Source: Chondrus crispus
Lineage: Eukaryota; Rhodophyta; Florideophyceae; Gigartinales; Gigartinaceae
Direction: 5' to 3'
Length of the DNA: 64,000 nt
Assembly: GCF_000350225.1 (NCBI RefSeq)
Contig: NW_005179031.1
Location: 147,155-211,154 of the forward strand
The notes below the pieces were generated by a model. The model did not search any database and was not told where the DNA came from. It saw only the letters and a list, made by a program, of their open reading frames with translations. Shown here one piece after another: positions 23,501-34,400 of the stretch. A program made the position numbers and the translations under genes. Numbering within the stretch: the first letter of the stretch is position 1; each line of letters opens with the position of its first letter.

Positions 23501-24746
23501 GCAATTGGCCTTGTATCCGGGGCCAGTTCAATCCGTTGATCTCACCAAGGGTGCCACCCCACATGCGAGAATATTTTCTTAACATCCGACGGAATCTTTC
23601 GCGCAGCCGGTCTAGCACGTGGCTCAGGTCGAGCTCCTCCACGTCCGGCGGGGGAAGCTCAATCCGCCGCTCCGGCTTCGTAGTTGCCGTCGCGGAGAGC
23701 CCTTCCTCCCGTTCTTCTTGCTGGTCCTCGCGATCTTGTCCCGACGGTTCGCATCTTCTCTCGCCCGTAGGCGGCGGGGTAGAATTAGTAAATTTTTCCT
23801 CATCCCTTTCTTGAATTCCAAGTACCTCACGAATGGTGGTATTGCTCTTGAATACGGCCCTCGGGTGCGGTAGTAGTTTCGCCACCACTTGGCCTTTTTG
23901 AAGCCTGACAGGGTAATTTCTAAAATTCGCAACAAGCAATCTAAAAGGTTTGTCAGGCTCAACTTGAACTACACCGTTGGTCCTTACCAGTCCGTGCTTG
24001 TCGTATAGGGGTGCGTAGGGTTGAACGACGACCAACCCAGTCCTCTTCGAGGTGCAATCGACTACGTGTTGCGTCCCTGGCTCAATGGTCGTGGCTCTTG
24101 CCACCTTCACCCTGGGGGAAACTCGCTCCCCTTTTGCATCAGTCTCGCCCTCTTCGGGGACCAAATGCTTCTTCGATTTTCTCGCCGAGAATCGCCGTAC
24201 GATCGGAACCTCCGAGAAATCCGCTAACCCAACTGCCCTCTTTCGTGGGTAGATAGCCTCTACGAACCTATCGCAATAGTCCGCTCCTAGAATTAGGGGG
24301 ACTGCGAGTTTTTCACAAACAATGAATTCGACAGAAGCCACGAAATGTCCAAGTCTCACAGGCATTTTGAGTGTACCTACAGTTCGGAGTGGCCTGTTAT
24401 TTGCATCGCCGATGTCTTGGGTCGGTCCGAAGGACACAAGAGTTTCCATTCCTGCAGGAAGCTCGGATCTCCGGATGAGATTAGGTCCCGCGCCGGTGTC
24501 CGACACGGACAGCACACGGCTAATCAATCCGACCGTCGGTCCAATGTCCGCGAAGACTTTGTAGTTTTTCCTCGCAAGGACCAAAATCTTCTCAGGACAT
24601 TCCCCGCGCTTGACCCGGTACCAGGGGCGTCGGACTTGCTCCAGCGGATCGTCCTTGCCTCTTTGCAGAATCTTCTTGACCCCAATGGGTCCTTTCGGGT
24701 TATGGATGATTCCAAATGTCTCCTCGTCGTTGAATGCCTCCTTCGC
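20594..24746 (-). pseudogene. pol: Element D pol (PR-RT-RNaseH-IN-chromodomain, broken)
   Basis: Read on the - strand. The protease has DTGAG (about 24490) and LILGADYCD (about 24290). The reverse transcriptase has RFSRMPFGL and YLDD (about 23050). RNase H has DTDASDYQ (about 22600) and HTDHASWRWL (about 22395). The integrase zinc domain has HYAKLAGH and CAAC (about 21900-21780), and the core has AIDILG, SDNGTQF and GQVKRFNRT (Lys in place of the usual Glu-adjacent residue). The end has a chromodomain-like EYVIDKIVDHGYDGEK...WEP. The frame changes near 23430, 22010, 21160 and 20950, and stops lie near 22973, 22778 and 21585. It is a distinct lineage from A, B and C. Pol is in the -1 frame relative to gag. 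Confidence 0.88.
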
Positions 24747-24829
24747 TTAAAGCGGGGAACGGAACTGGGTCCCGGACATGGTTCGCCGGACGCATGTCTC
24801 TCCTTTCGAATTTTTTGAGATTCCCCCCC

Positions 24830-26391
24830 TTAGTTTTCCTGTCGCTGCGGATTTCTTCTCCAGTCCGACGACGGCCCCGCGGTCGGCCTTCCTGATGTTC
24901 GGTTCGAACCTTCGGCAGAGGCACTCGGTGTGCTCGCCGCCTGCAATTCGAACCATCGTTGTACCTTCGGGTAACTCGTCGACGGAATTCCGAACCTCTC
25001 CCTCGGGGAGAGCATCTCATAGTTCTTCAGAACTCGGTGCATATCTCGGAACGAGAGCAAACACGTAGGCGCTCCGTGCCACTTCTCGTAGCAATGGTAG
25101 CATACGAGGCCATGCTTTTTCGGAGGGTACGGCGACCTTGGCGGTCCTCGGGCCGTCGGCCGGCCCGTCCAGCCCGGTCTTCTGAAGGCCGTACCTTTGT
25201 CTTCCATCGGAATTCTTGGCGCTGGCGTGTGTCCGCGCCCTGGAATCGCTAACACGGGATCCGCGGCCTCTGTATACGAGTCCGTCGTATACGTGGGCGT
25301 CTGTAGCGTAGACATCCCACTAGCCTCGTGCTCCTCGTCTCCACATTTTTCAGACGGGTCATAAAAATCGCCCTCAGCGACCAGTGCTCCTCCGTATCCA
25401 TTTTCTTCCTGATCAACAGTACTAGGTTCTCTGGACGCAGACAGTGAGTCGGCCAAGTGGACAGCGCCGCGGGTTTTTCGCGTGGGGTGCGAAGGCTTCT
25501 GCTTCCCCCCCGTCCTTAGCGTCGCTGGCGCTTGGATGGTGACTCTCCTAGTCTTCCTCTCCTTGGCACGGCTTGCCGAGCCATGCGCTTTCGCATAATT
25601 AACTAGTCTCAAAAATGAAACGTCCCGATTGTCCTGTCGGTATTGAGATATCATCGGCTTGATACTCGAATCGAGTGCTTCAATAAACATCGTCATTTGT
25701 TCTTCCATCGAATATACGTTTCCAAATCGATTGCTCGCGTCCGTCAGACGGATATAAAATTCCATCTCGTCTTCAGACGGTAGCTGCTGTACTTCCCGTA
25801 AAGCGAGTACCGCTTGGCGGATTGCCTCATCGGTGGCGAAGCTTCGCAATAGCGACTGTACGGCTTCCGGCCAGACGGATATTTTCCCATGGTGGGACCC
25901 CGCCGTTTGTGAGACCGAAGTGTACTGTCTCAGGGCGATTCCGCTGAGGAATTCCGGTAGCAAGCGGATCGCTTGGCCTTCGTTCATCTCCTGGGTGTCG
26001 AATTTTTGGACTATCTTAGCTAAAAAGTCTAGAACTAATACACCATCGTCTCCTGTGAACGTATTGTCTCTCTTCACCTTTGGTGGTATGTCTCTTCTGA
26101 TCTTTCCCACGGCGGTCCGCCGCTTGCCCGACAAACGTGTCTGCGGGTTCCGCAGGCGGTACGTCCTGTACGAGAGCAACTTCTTGAAGAGGTGCTTGAT
26201 CGGATTAATCCCTCCAACTCCTTCCATCGCGGTCTGCGCCGCGTCGCGATGCCTTCTGGCTCCGCTTCCTTGTCTCTCCGCGAGGCAGACGAAGTGACTC
26301 CGCCTCTTTTGGAGCTATTCTTATTTGACGAAATTCCATTCCCTTCTGTCGATCTTCGGTCGGAATTTCTTGAATGGTTCGACGAGCCGTC
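24830..26391 (-). pseudogene. gag: Element D gag, 3' part (interrupted by element B)
   Basis: From the B insertion point the - strand frame runs through a Ser/Asn-rich acidic stretch, shifts frame by one base near 26227, then continues as GINPIKHLFKKLLSYRTYRL to the stop at 24830. It holds a capsid-like region (FTGDDGVLVLDFLAKI onward) and a zinc knuckle CX2CX4HX4C (C-YH-C-YEKW-H-GAPT-C) near 25090. The N-terminal part is at 39443-39906 on the other side of B. It is related at low level to element E's gag. Confidence 0.85.
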
Positions 26392-27054
26392 TGTAGTATA
26401 ACACCCCCCAACGGAGAGGGGTGTATACTTAGCTCGACGTAGACCCCGTACGAGGGGTGAGAAGACAGGGAGAACACACAGCTAACGGGACAGGGAAGCG
26501 GGCCCTGGTAGCGTGGTAGAGCGGGACGGTCGGGGACGAGCGTACGCACGGGCCGATCTACGCCTCGACGCCCCGGAGCAGCGCTGGGTAACGTACCAGC
26601 GCTGACGGGCGGAGGCGGATCGAGGCTCGCTTGCGTACGCGGCTGTCCCCTACCCGCTTTGTCCCGGTTAACGCGCGCGAAGGCGGATTGCGCCCGTTAG
26701 TTAAGCTGGAAGACGGACCTAGGCGGTAGGTCGTGGACAAGTCCGTGCTTGTCCACCTACCCCGCCGCCGGTCGCTGTCGTATTTAATGTATACAATGCG
26801 TCTATCATAATAATACAGTACCGGTATGCTGTAGTAACTTACTGTAGCGCGGGTCGTCCCGCGCTGTAATGCTGTCAGCCGTCGGGGCTGACAGCACACG
26901 TGTGGGACGCGTACTGTGCGCGCGGTGGTACGCGCCTCCTACACGTGTACGCGTGTGGTCCCACGTCCTCCGTACACGTGGGGGTACACGTGTGCGCTCG
27001 TGTGGTTCGTATTGATCTGATCTAAATCTAATCGCGAACCGCCGTTATGCCACA
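26392..27054 (-). repeat. Element B 3' LTR
   Basis: 663 bp. On the + strand it begins TGTAGTATAACACC and ends TTATGCCACA. It carries the same hairpin series as A's LTR with different bases in the arms, for example CAGCGCTGG/CCAGCGCTG where A has CGGTACTGG/CCAGTACCG. The + strand reading leads straight into the aORF. Confidence 0.95.
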
Positions 27055-27061
27055 CGGCCCC

Positions 27062-27099
27062 CTCCTCAAGAGTGAACGTCCGCGTTCACTCTTGAGGAG
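27062..27099. other. Element B 3' PPT inside a perfect 17-bp inverted repeat
   Basis: Arms 27062-27078 (CTCCTCAAGAGTGAACG) and 27083-27099 with loop TCCG. On the - strand the arm next to the LTR forms the polypurine tract (GAGGAGGGGG then CCG, touching the LTR at 27055). The aORF's likely ATG at 27110 is 11 bases past the repeat, so the antisense mRNA leader could carry this hairpin. Confidence 0.8.
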
Positions 27100-27109
27100 T
27101 GAGAGAACC

Positions 27110-29650
27110 ATGTCCGACCCGGTCGCTTCCCGAGCCTTGGTCCTGTTCCCCCGCTATACGGCGTATTCCCCCGCGTTGATCCCCGATCGCCTCTCCCCTG
27201 TCTGCGTCTCGGTCCTCATCCGCGCACCCCTTTCCTTCGCCTACATCGGCTTCTTCCCGCACATCGGTGCGGACGTCGTTCACCTTCCTCGCCCGTACGC
27301 GGGCTTCCACGTGTTCCTCATGTCTCCTCCTCCCGCGGGTCATCCCGCTGTCGACTCCCCGCTGTCCCCTTCATGTGGGGGTTCCTCCGTGGCACCCCTC
27401 GCACTTCCGCCGCTCCCTGGGGCGTCCGGGCCCCCGTGTACAGTACCCGTCCCGGTCTCTACCGGGGTCTCTGTTACGCTTCCCCTTCGCGTAGAGGGGT
27501 TCTTTCCGTCCGCGGCGCTCGCGTTGCCGCCTTTCCAAAAGTCGCGCGGACCTTCCGGGTCCGCGTCATCGGTTGAATTCCGTCCGGCCTCTTCGATGGG
27601 CGCGGTACAGAAGGGAGGAGAAGACGCCCGAGCGGTCCCCGACGGGCCCGCTTTCGTGGGGTCACCCGATGCAGAGCGCGCTAATGCGGCTTACAAGCCG
27701 CGCAGTGGGTCTTATGGGGCTTGGGGGAGCTGCCGACAGCCCGGCGCCTTGCCCCAGAAGTGTCGGAGCATGCTCGACGCCAGCGCGGAGTTGGCCGACG
27801 ACACCACGCAGTGGTTTGGTGCTCCTCTGGAGCGCTCGATGTCGTTACCGGTTGAGCGACTGCGGTTCCCGTGGCGTCGACACGCCCGATCGGGGATCAC
27901 GCTTGCTGAACTACTGTCTCGCGACTCCTTGCGTCCCGACCTCATGCGTGTCCGACGCATCTACGAGGCGGGTCCTGTGGACGAGGCCGGCCTCGTCCTC
28001 GAGAGGTTGACGAGTGAAGGCGGGGGAGTCCCGTATCAACTCCCCGACGCGATCCCCGGGGACAGGTCCTTCGCGTACAGCCTCGGTGAAGTTTCGTATG
28101 TAGACCGTATGGCTGAACACTTGTTCGGTCTTCTCCCTGACGGCCCGCAGCGTTTCGTGTTCTCGGAAGTGAAGGAGCTATTCGTTAGCCTTCGACCGTA
28201 CGCGTATTCAAAGACCCGCGTGGCCTTGCAAAAGTCCGCCAGCTCACTTATGCAGCTCCACGCCATTGCGGTGTCGCCCCACGATTGGGCGACATACCGC
28301 CATCGCGAGGAAGAGGACGGTCGCGTTTTTAGATCGGCGTCCTTTGAGCACGGCATCACTGCAAGGGATTTCCCCGATCTGCCGGAGACGCTGCGGAGGT
28401 CCCTTCCATCCTTCGGGGTCCACCCGCACCTTCCCTATGCCTTAAAGCATTTCGGGTTTGCGTGCTCCGACCCACGGCACCCGGCCTACGCTGAGTTAAT
28501 GCACAACGTCGAGTGTGAGTGGGCATGGGCCCTAGGGAGCGCGTTTATGACCGAGGTCCATGTCAATCGTCGCGTGTTCGTCCAACCCATCGGGGTCCTC
28601 GCGTTTCTTGGGAGGGTCGCCGTCAACCTCCCCGACGTGCCCCTACATCCTTTAGAGACGCACTCCAAACACGCGACGTGGAGCTTCGCGTCCGTACTTT
28701 CACTCATGCATCGCGCGTGCCAGGTGCCGGAGCGTACGCGGCGCCCGTGGACCGATTACACCACGGGCGAGCAAAGTTCCTTTCTACTGTACGATGCGCG
28801 GTCCGACTCCTTCGTAGCGAAGCCGGCCTCTCCCCAGTCCTCGCCGACCGTCGCGGGGAGAGTGGTCGGTGTGGGCTCCGCCCGTCGCGAGGCTCAGCGA
28901 AAGCCGTACCGAGAGGTGGACCCCGACACCTCGGCTTTCGTGCCGTCGCGCTTGACCCACTTACAGTCACCCAATACGTCCGGGGTATTTCGTCAATTCG
29001 CGTCGGAGGTTCCGCCCGTACCTCCTTTGAACTTGGCACGGCAAGGACCTTTGCCCTCTTCCGCGACGCCGCAGCTCATATTGTCGCCGGGGGATATCTC
29101 GGCGATTCCCGAATTGACTCGCGCCCTCGGTACAGCGTCCCATCGCGTTTGGAAGGTCGGTGGGCTGCTAAGCACCCTCGCGAGCTGGTACCTTACGCGC
29201 AGCGCCGAAGCGAATCGTATCGATGCAGAGCGTGAAGCCCATGCCGCAGACCTTCACCGCGTTCGGGAGGCCTTGGACGATTTCCGTAAATCGTCCCTTC
29301 GACAGTCCGAGGCCTTCGACCGGGCGATGGCGGATCGTGACCGATACAGCCGCGAGCGAGACAAACTCCGTGCCGCGGCACAGCGAGGAGTCGCGCTTGC
29401 CCGCCACTCTGGCGCGTCCGCGTCGCGTCCCATAATGCCCGACCCTTACGCCGGACAAGCATACAATTCCGTTCACGCCGGGGAGGGTGGCCCTCATGGC
29501 GCGTCGGTCCGCGCTTGGCCACGGCACAGTGAGGTCACCATGCCGTCGTTGGAGGAGCTAAGGACAGAGATGCCCCAGCACCCGAGCTACTGTCCTCAGC
29601 CCTCCCCCGTCTCCGATCCGGCGGGGGCGACTGATGGCCCGAGCCAATAA
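27110..29650 (+). CDS. Element B antisense ORF (aORF), intact
   Basis: 846 residues from ATG 27110 (context GAACCATGTC). An in-frame ATG at 27047 lies within the last bases of the LTR and is a less likely start. Regions: a Pro/Ser/Ala-rich N-terminal third, probably disordered; a conserved core from about residue 225 (TQWFGAPLERS) to about 585 (SDSFVAKP), with VALQKSA, EEDGRV, GVHPHLP, LKHFGFA and RPWTDYTTGEQ; a basic RREAQRKPYREVD patch; a charged helical segment near residues 700-770 (AMADRDRYSRERDKLRAA), likely coiled coil; and a C-terminal HPSYCP box. No enzyme, envelope or membrane motif is evident. It is intact over 846 codons while gag-pol has two stops. It ends 1.76 kb from the pol stop, in convergent orientation. 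Confidence 0.9.
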   Translation: MSDPVASRALVLFPRYTAYSPALIPDRLSPVCVSVLIRAPLSFAYIGFFPHIGADVVHLPRPYAGFHVFLMSPPPAGHPAVDSPLSPSCGGSSVAPLALPPLPGASGPPCTVPVPVSTGVSVTLPLRVEGFFPSAALALPPFQKSRGPSGSASSVEFRPASSMGAVQKGGEDARAVPDGPAFVGSPDAERANAAYKPRSGSYGAWGSCRQPGALPQKCRSMLDASAELADDTTQWFGAPLERSMSLPVERLRFPWRRHARSGITLAELLSRDSLRPDLMRVRRIYEAGPVDEAGLVLERLTSEGGGVPYQLPDAIPGDRSFAYSLGEVSYVDRMAEHLFGLLPDGPQRFVFSEVKELFVSLRPYAYSKTRVALQKSASSLMQLHAIAVSPHDWATYRHREEEDGRVFRSASFEHGITARDFPDLPETLRRSLPSFGVHPHLPYALKHFGFACSDPRHPAYAELMHNVECEWAWALGSAFMTEVHVNRRVFVQPIGVLAFLGRVAVNLPDVPLHPLETHSKHATWSFASVLSLMHRACQVPERTRRPWTDYTTGEQSSFLLYDARSDSFVAKPASPQSSPTVAGRVVGVGSARREAQRKPYREVDPDTSAFVPSRLTHLQSPNTSGVFRQFASEVPPVPPLNLARQGPLPSSATPQLILSPGDISAIPELTRALGTASHRVWKVGGLLSTLASWYLTRSAEANRIDAEREAHAADLHRVREALDDFRKSSLRQSEAFDRAMADRDRYSRERDKLRAAAQRGVALARHSGASASRPIMPDPYAGQAYNSVHAGEGGPHGASVRAWPRHSEVTMPSLEELRTEMPQHPSYCPQPSPVSDPAGATDGPSQ

Positions 29651-31408
29651 GCGTGACGTCCCCGCACGTCCTGTAGACCTCGGAATTGACGATTCGATCC
29701 CCGCGTTCGCGTAACATTAGTACACCCCCTTTCTTCGTACCTTTCGTGGACTCTTTCTCCTCGTTGACGTCGGCACGGGAGGCCCCGTGTCCTTCGAACC
29801 TTCCTATCTCGGCACGACGAGACGCGGCGTTCTTGTGACGGCCCGTCTCGCGCCACCCGCGCGGTGCCGTCTCTTCCTCTTGGCACGGCCGTCGGCCCTC
29901 CCTCGCGTGACGCAGAACCCGTGGTCGCGATCGGGGTTTGTCCCTTCTCCATTGGGATGGACAGGCGGAGCCTCGTATCCGCGTCGACCGCAGATGTCTC
30001 GTACGACCTTAATACCCCCGCGCGCGGGGGATCGCGGTGGCCGGCGCGTGTTGCGAAGCCTTACCCCGTCATCCAGCTCGTGTCGCTAGCGCGGCGACCC
30101 TTCCTTCCTCGTGTCGTGTCCTTTCGTCCACCCCATCCAAGGGGGTGGTAAGGGGGGGTCGCATCGACGCCTGAGTTCTTCCTCTCGTACTGTGCTCTCC
30201 GCGGTCACGACTGCGGGTCATCCCTTCCCCGTCGGGAGGGATTCGAGGGGCCTTCCCCTTATTTCGCCCCGTGTCGCGCGCTCGAGGGCACTAGCGTATC
30301 AGAGCGCGAAAAGGCCAGTGCCTCGGGTGGCTGGTCGCCGGCCACAGTAGTTTTCTTCGGCTCGCCTGACGTAGGACGAGCTGCGTGACTGTAGATGCGT
30401 CGGCGGTGGTGCGGCTAGCCGTTGAATCTGCGTCGTAGCCCGCCCCGGGCGGCCCGATCGCGACCGCACCGGCATGTAGGCGTGGGGGAAAGGTCGGGGA
30501 CCCGGCCCCTATCCTTCCTCCGTGCGGTGTGGTTCTTACCCCACCGAAGGGCGGTGCGTTCCGCACGCTGATCTCCGCTGTGAAATTGCGTGTCGCCCCT
30601 GACGGCACTTGTTCTGTCGGTCGTATGCACACGTGCGCACGCGCGCACGTGCGCCTCACCCTACTGTACGCCCTCCCTTTTTTGATTATTTCCGGAGGCA
30701 GCGGCGGCTTGGCATACAGTGTCATTCGGACCGCATTTTTCACCTATTTTCGCAAAAATAAACGGACCATGGTCCGTTCCCCAAATTATTTTGGGTACGT
30801 GGTAATGGATGGACCTGGGGTTCGGGCAGCGCGCGCGGCTTTTTAGTTTTTGGAGGCCCCGCCCTTTTCCCATCGGTACCTCTTCGGTCGTGCGCGGTCG
30901 CGGGATCGTGAGTCTCCCTACGAGTGGAGCTCGTCGCGACCGTTCGCGTCATTTCTTGGATAGGAGGGTTACGTCGCCCTCCTACTTCTCGTTGGCAACT
31001 ACGCGACACGCTTCGTTACCAGCAGTTCGAGCCGCTTGGTATTTGTGTGTCGCGCAGTGAGCTTGGACTGTCCATACGTATTGGCGTCACTCTTGTTTTC
31101 CGATTCGAGCACTCGATCGGCGAGTGTTATAGTGGCGCTCTCGCGTATCTTGGGAGATCGTATGCTCCCCTCCTGTACTTGATGTTCCAAGGCTTGCCAT
31201 TTTCGTTGTACAGTCCGTACTGTCTTCGCTTTTCGCGCTTTGTTGACGACGTCGGTCGTGTTCGATGAGCTTGACGGTCAATACGTTTTGGCTTCTCGCG
31301 CTTTCGTTGGCCGCCCCAGTTGGGTACGTTTGTCCGTTCGTACGCGTCATCTGTTCCTAACCGCGACGTGTTAATTACGCGGTGACGAAGCGGTTGGGGG
31401 CCCCCTCC
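29651..31408. other. Element B spacer between aORF and pol
   Basis: 1.76 kb without a supportable gene. It holds several local inverted repeats, such as CCACCCC/GGGGTGG at about 30129-30148 and CGCACGCGCGCACGTGCG near 30634. An AT-richer patch lies at about 30680-30800. It is not obviously alignable with the spacer of A or C except next to pol. Confidence 0.55.
31398..31408 (-). other. Element B internal polypurine tract after pol
   Basis: On the - strand the pol stop runs into GAGGAGGGGGCCC. The bases before it repeat the sequence next to the 3' LTR almost exactly: GAACGCGG(T/A)CGTTCAC, then TCTTGAGGAGGGGGCC. This is the clearest of the three PPT duplications. Confidence 0.7.
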
Positions 31409-34400
31409 TCAAGAGTGAACGACCGCGTTCACTTCGGAGGTGAGTTCCCTGCCTGTACGCGTTCTCAGTTGTTTCGCGTATCGCGACACTAGCTCCTCGG
31501 GAACATATGTTCGTGCAGTCCAAGTGGGCTCGTCGTAGTCAGCCCACTTGATGAGGAACTCCGTAGTTCCGTCCTCTACCACGCGATGCTTGAGCAGACG
31601 CTCGACCGCGTGCTGCGTGCCCTCGGTGACCTTGTCGGCAAGGTCACCTGGGGTTGTTGCACTTGCTCGTGGCGCGTCCGTCGGAGAGGGCGCGTACACG
31701 CAGCGGTCTGCCGATACGCGCTCCGTCACCCCATCACGGTCGATCGTGATTGTTTGTTTGTCGTTGGCCAGTACGCGGTATGGTCCAACGGCAGGTGACG
31801 CGAGCTTGTTCGACGTCTTGGCGCCATCGGTGGGGTTGAGGTTCACGTAGTCCCCCGGTTTGAGTCGCGTGTTAATTCTTCGTACGCGTTTATCAAAGTC
31901 GCGTTTGTAGCGGGCTTGCGTATGATGCAAGCTTTTGTAAGCTTCTTGGATCGTCTCGTCCAACGTCTTGGGAAACTCTGCGCGTTGAGTTCCCCTGTCC
32001 GGAGGGGGCGCGTCCCCGTCGGCTCTTCGAAGGGAGAACTCCGGCGGGGGTCTGCTGAGCACGAGCTCAAAGGGTGTCGTACGCGTGGTTCGGTGTACGT
32101 GGGAATTGTACGGGTACGTAAGCGGTCCCACGTACACGTCCCAATCATCCTGATGCTCGTTGACGTAGTTCCGAAGCATCGAAGCAATAGTCCGGTTGTA
32201 ACGTTCAACCTGTCCATTCGTCTGGGGATGATACGCGGACGTACATAAGTTAGTTATCCCCAGTACGCGACACACGCTGTGGAAGGACTTCGCGTTAAAT
32301 TGAGGACCGTTGTCCGACAACAGCGAACGCGGAACGCCGTATTTGAACACCCACGCGTCACAGAATGCTGTCGCGACAGTGTACGCGGTCACTGTTCGAA
32401 GCGCGACACCTTGTGTTAACTTAGGGAAGCGGTCTGTGATAACTAGGAGGAAACGTTTCTCTGCCTTCGTCTTCGGGAGCGGACCCAAGATGTCGATCGC
32501 GAGGCTCTCGAGTGGCCGCTTGGCGGGGAACAACTTCAAACGGTTGAGGTGTTTCCGCAACTTGACCCGTTTCATCGCGCAAGTCCGACACCCTCGCACC
32601 GTGGCTGCGACATCTGCAGCGAGATGGGGCCGGTAGTACTCGCGTCGAAGGGCGAAGTACATACGCTTCTGGCCCGGGTGTCCCGCGATGGCCGGGTTGT
32701 GGCACAGGCGGAGGAGCCTAGCGCGGAGCGTCCCTGGTACCACCACCTGGACGATATCAGGATCAAAGGGGTGTCTCCGTTTGAGCACCCCTTGGTGGTC
32801 CTCGAAGAACGCGGAGTCCCGGAACTCTGACTGTCGTGCCAAAACGGTTTGGCAGAAGTCATCCACGCGTTGCTCCTCGGCTATCTCCTCTATCGTAAGA
32901 GGGGCCGGAAGGTCGTCCTGCGGTGGGGCGACCGGGGAGTCGAGCGCGCCAGCCTCGGGGTCTTCGGCGCGCTGGATGTCGGCGGCGTCGAACTCGTCGT
33001 TCTCCTCCCAAAACGAATTGGATCCTTGGAGAGCGGTTGCTTCGTCGTCACCTCGCGGTTCGTCGCGCGTCTGTACGCGCGACCTTGTTCGGGCTTCGGC
33101 TTGGTTCCGTGTCGTTACGAAGACATGGACGGCCTGATGATCACAGCTCGCAGTACAAGCGTGGTCCGCGAGCTCTTTCGATACGTCTCGAACTGTCGTG
33201 CCCCCGTCGAAAGTGGGGATGTCGTCATCCACCTCGACGGTGGAGCGAGGGTCATCGGTGACCTTCGGCGACACGAGTCGTGACAGGGCATCGGGCACCT
33301 GATGCAAGCGTCCGGGACGGTACTGAATGGTGAAATCGTATTCAGCCAGACGTAGCCGCCCCCGGGTGAGTCTTCCGGAACTCTCGGTGAGGGACATGAG
33401 CCATCGGAGGGCGTCATGGTCCGTCCGTACGGTGAACTTCGTGCCTTCTACGTACGGCCGTAGTGTGCGGACGGCCCACACTACGGCGAAGCACTCGCGT
33501 TCCGTGGCGCTGTAGTTGCGCTCGCTGTCGCTCAGCGAGTAGGACCAATACCCCACGGGGCGCCAGTCGTTCGGCTCTTCGTGCTCCTGAAGTAAGGTGC
33601 AGCCGAGTTGGTAGGCACTGGCGTCGGTGTCTATCATGTACGGACGACCGTGCCGGGGCAACGCGAGGATCGGCGGAGCGATCATGCACTTCTTAAGGTT
33701 CTCGAACGCCTGAAGTTGCAGCTCCGTGGGGTTATAGAAATCGGGATCCGAATCCTTGCGCGTCATGTCGGTCAGAGGACGTGCAATCTTAGCGAACTCC
33801 TTAACGAATCGGCGGTATACGTTACACGCCCCGAGGAACGAGCGCACTTGCGTCAACGTCCTCGGGAACGTGAACGTCTTGAAAGCGTCGGCCGCCGTAT
33901 CGGCCACGCTCAACTTGCCTGGGGAGATGACGTGCCCCAGGTAGTGTACCTTCGGCTGAAAGAAGCTACACTTCTTGAGCTTGAGGGAGATTCCGGCACT
34001 CCCAAGCAAGCTCAAGACAGTGTCGAGATGCTTCGCATGTTCCGCGTGCGTACGCGAGAACACTATGACGTCATCGAGATAGACGAGGCATATTTGCCAG
34101 CGAACGCGTGAGAGAATAATATCCAGGGCGCGTTGGAAGGTGGCCGGTGCCCCTTTTAGTCCGAACGGCATTCGCAGGTGGCGGAACGTGCCCATGTGCG
34201 TCGTAAAGGTTGTCTTATCCCGGTCCTCCGGAGCGACCGGGATCTGCCAATAACCGGAATTGCAGTCCAACGTCGTAAAGACGGCTGCATCTCCTAACGA
34301 GTCGATGCAGTCGTCCATACGCGGCAGCGGATACGAATCCGCTGCAGTCTTCGCGTTGAGACGCCGATAGTCTACGCAGAACCGAAGAGAGCCGTCTTTC

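Noticed and set aside
27110-29650. aORF as a retroviral envelope gene
   Set aside because: It is on the opposite strand to gag-pol and shows no signal peptide, transmembrane segment or glycosylation-rich ectodomain.
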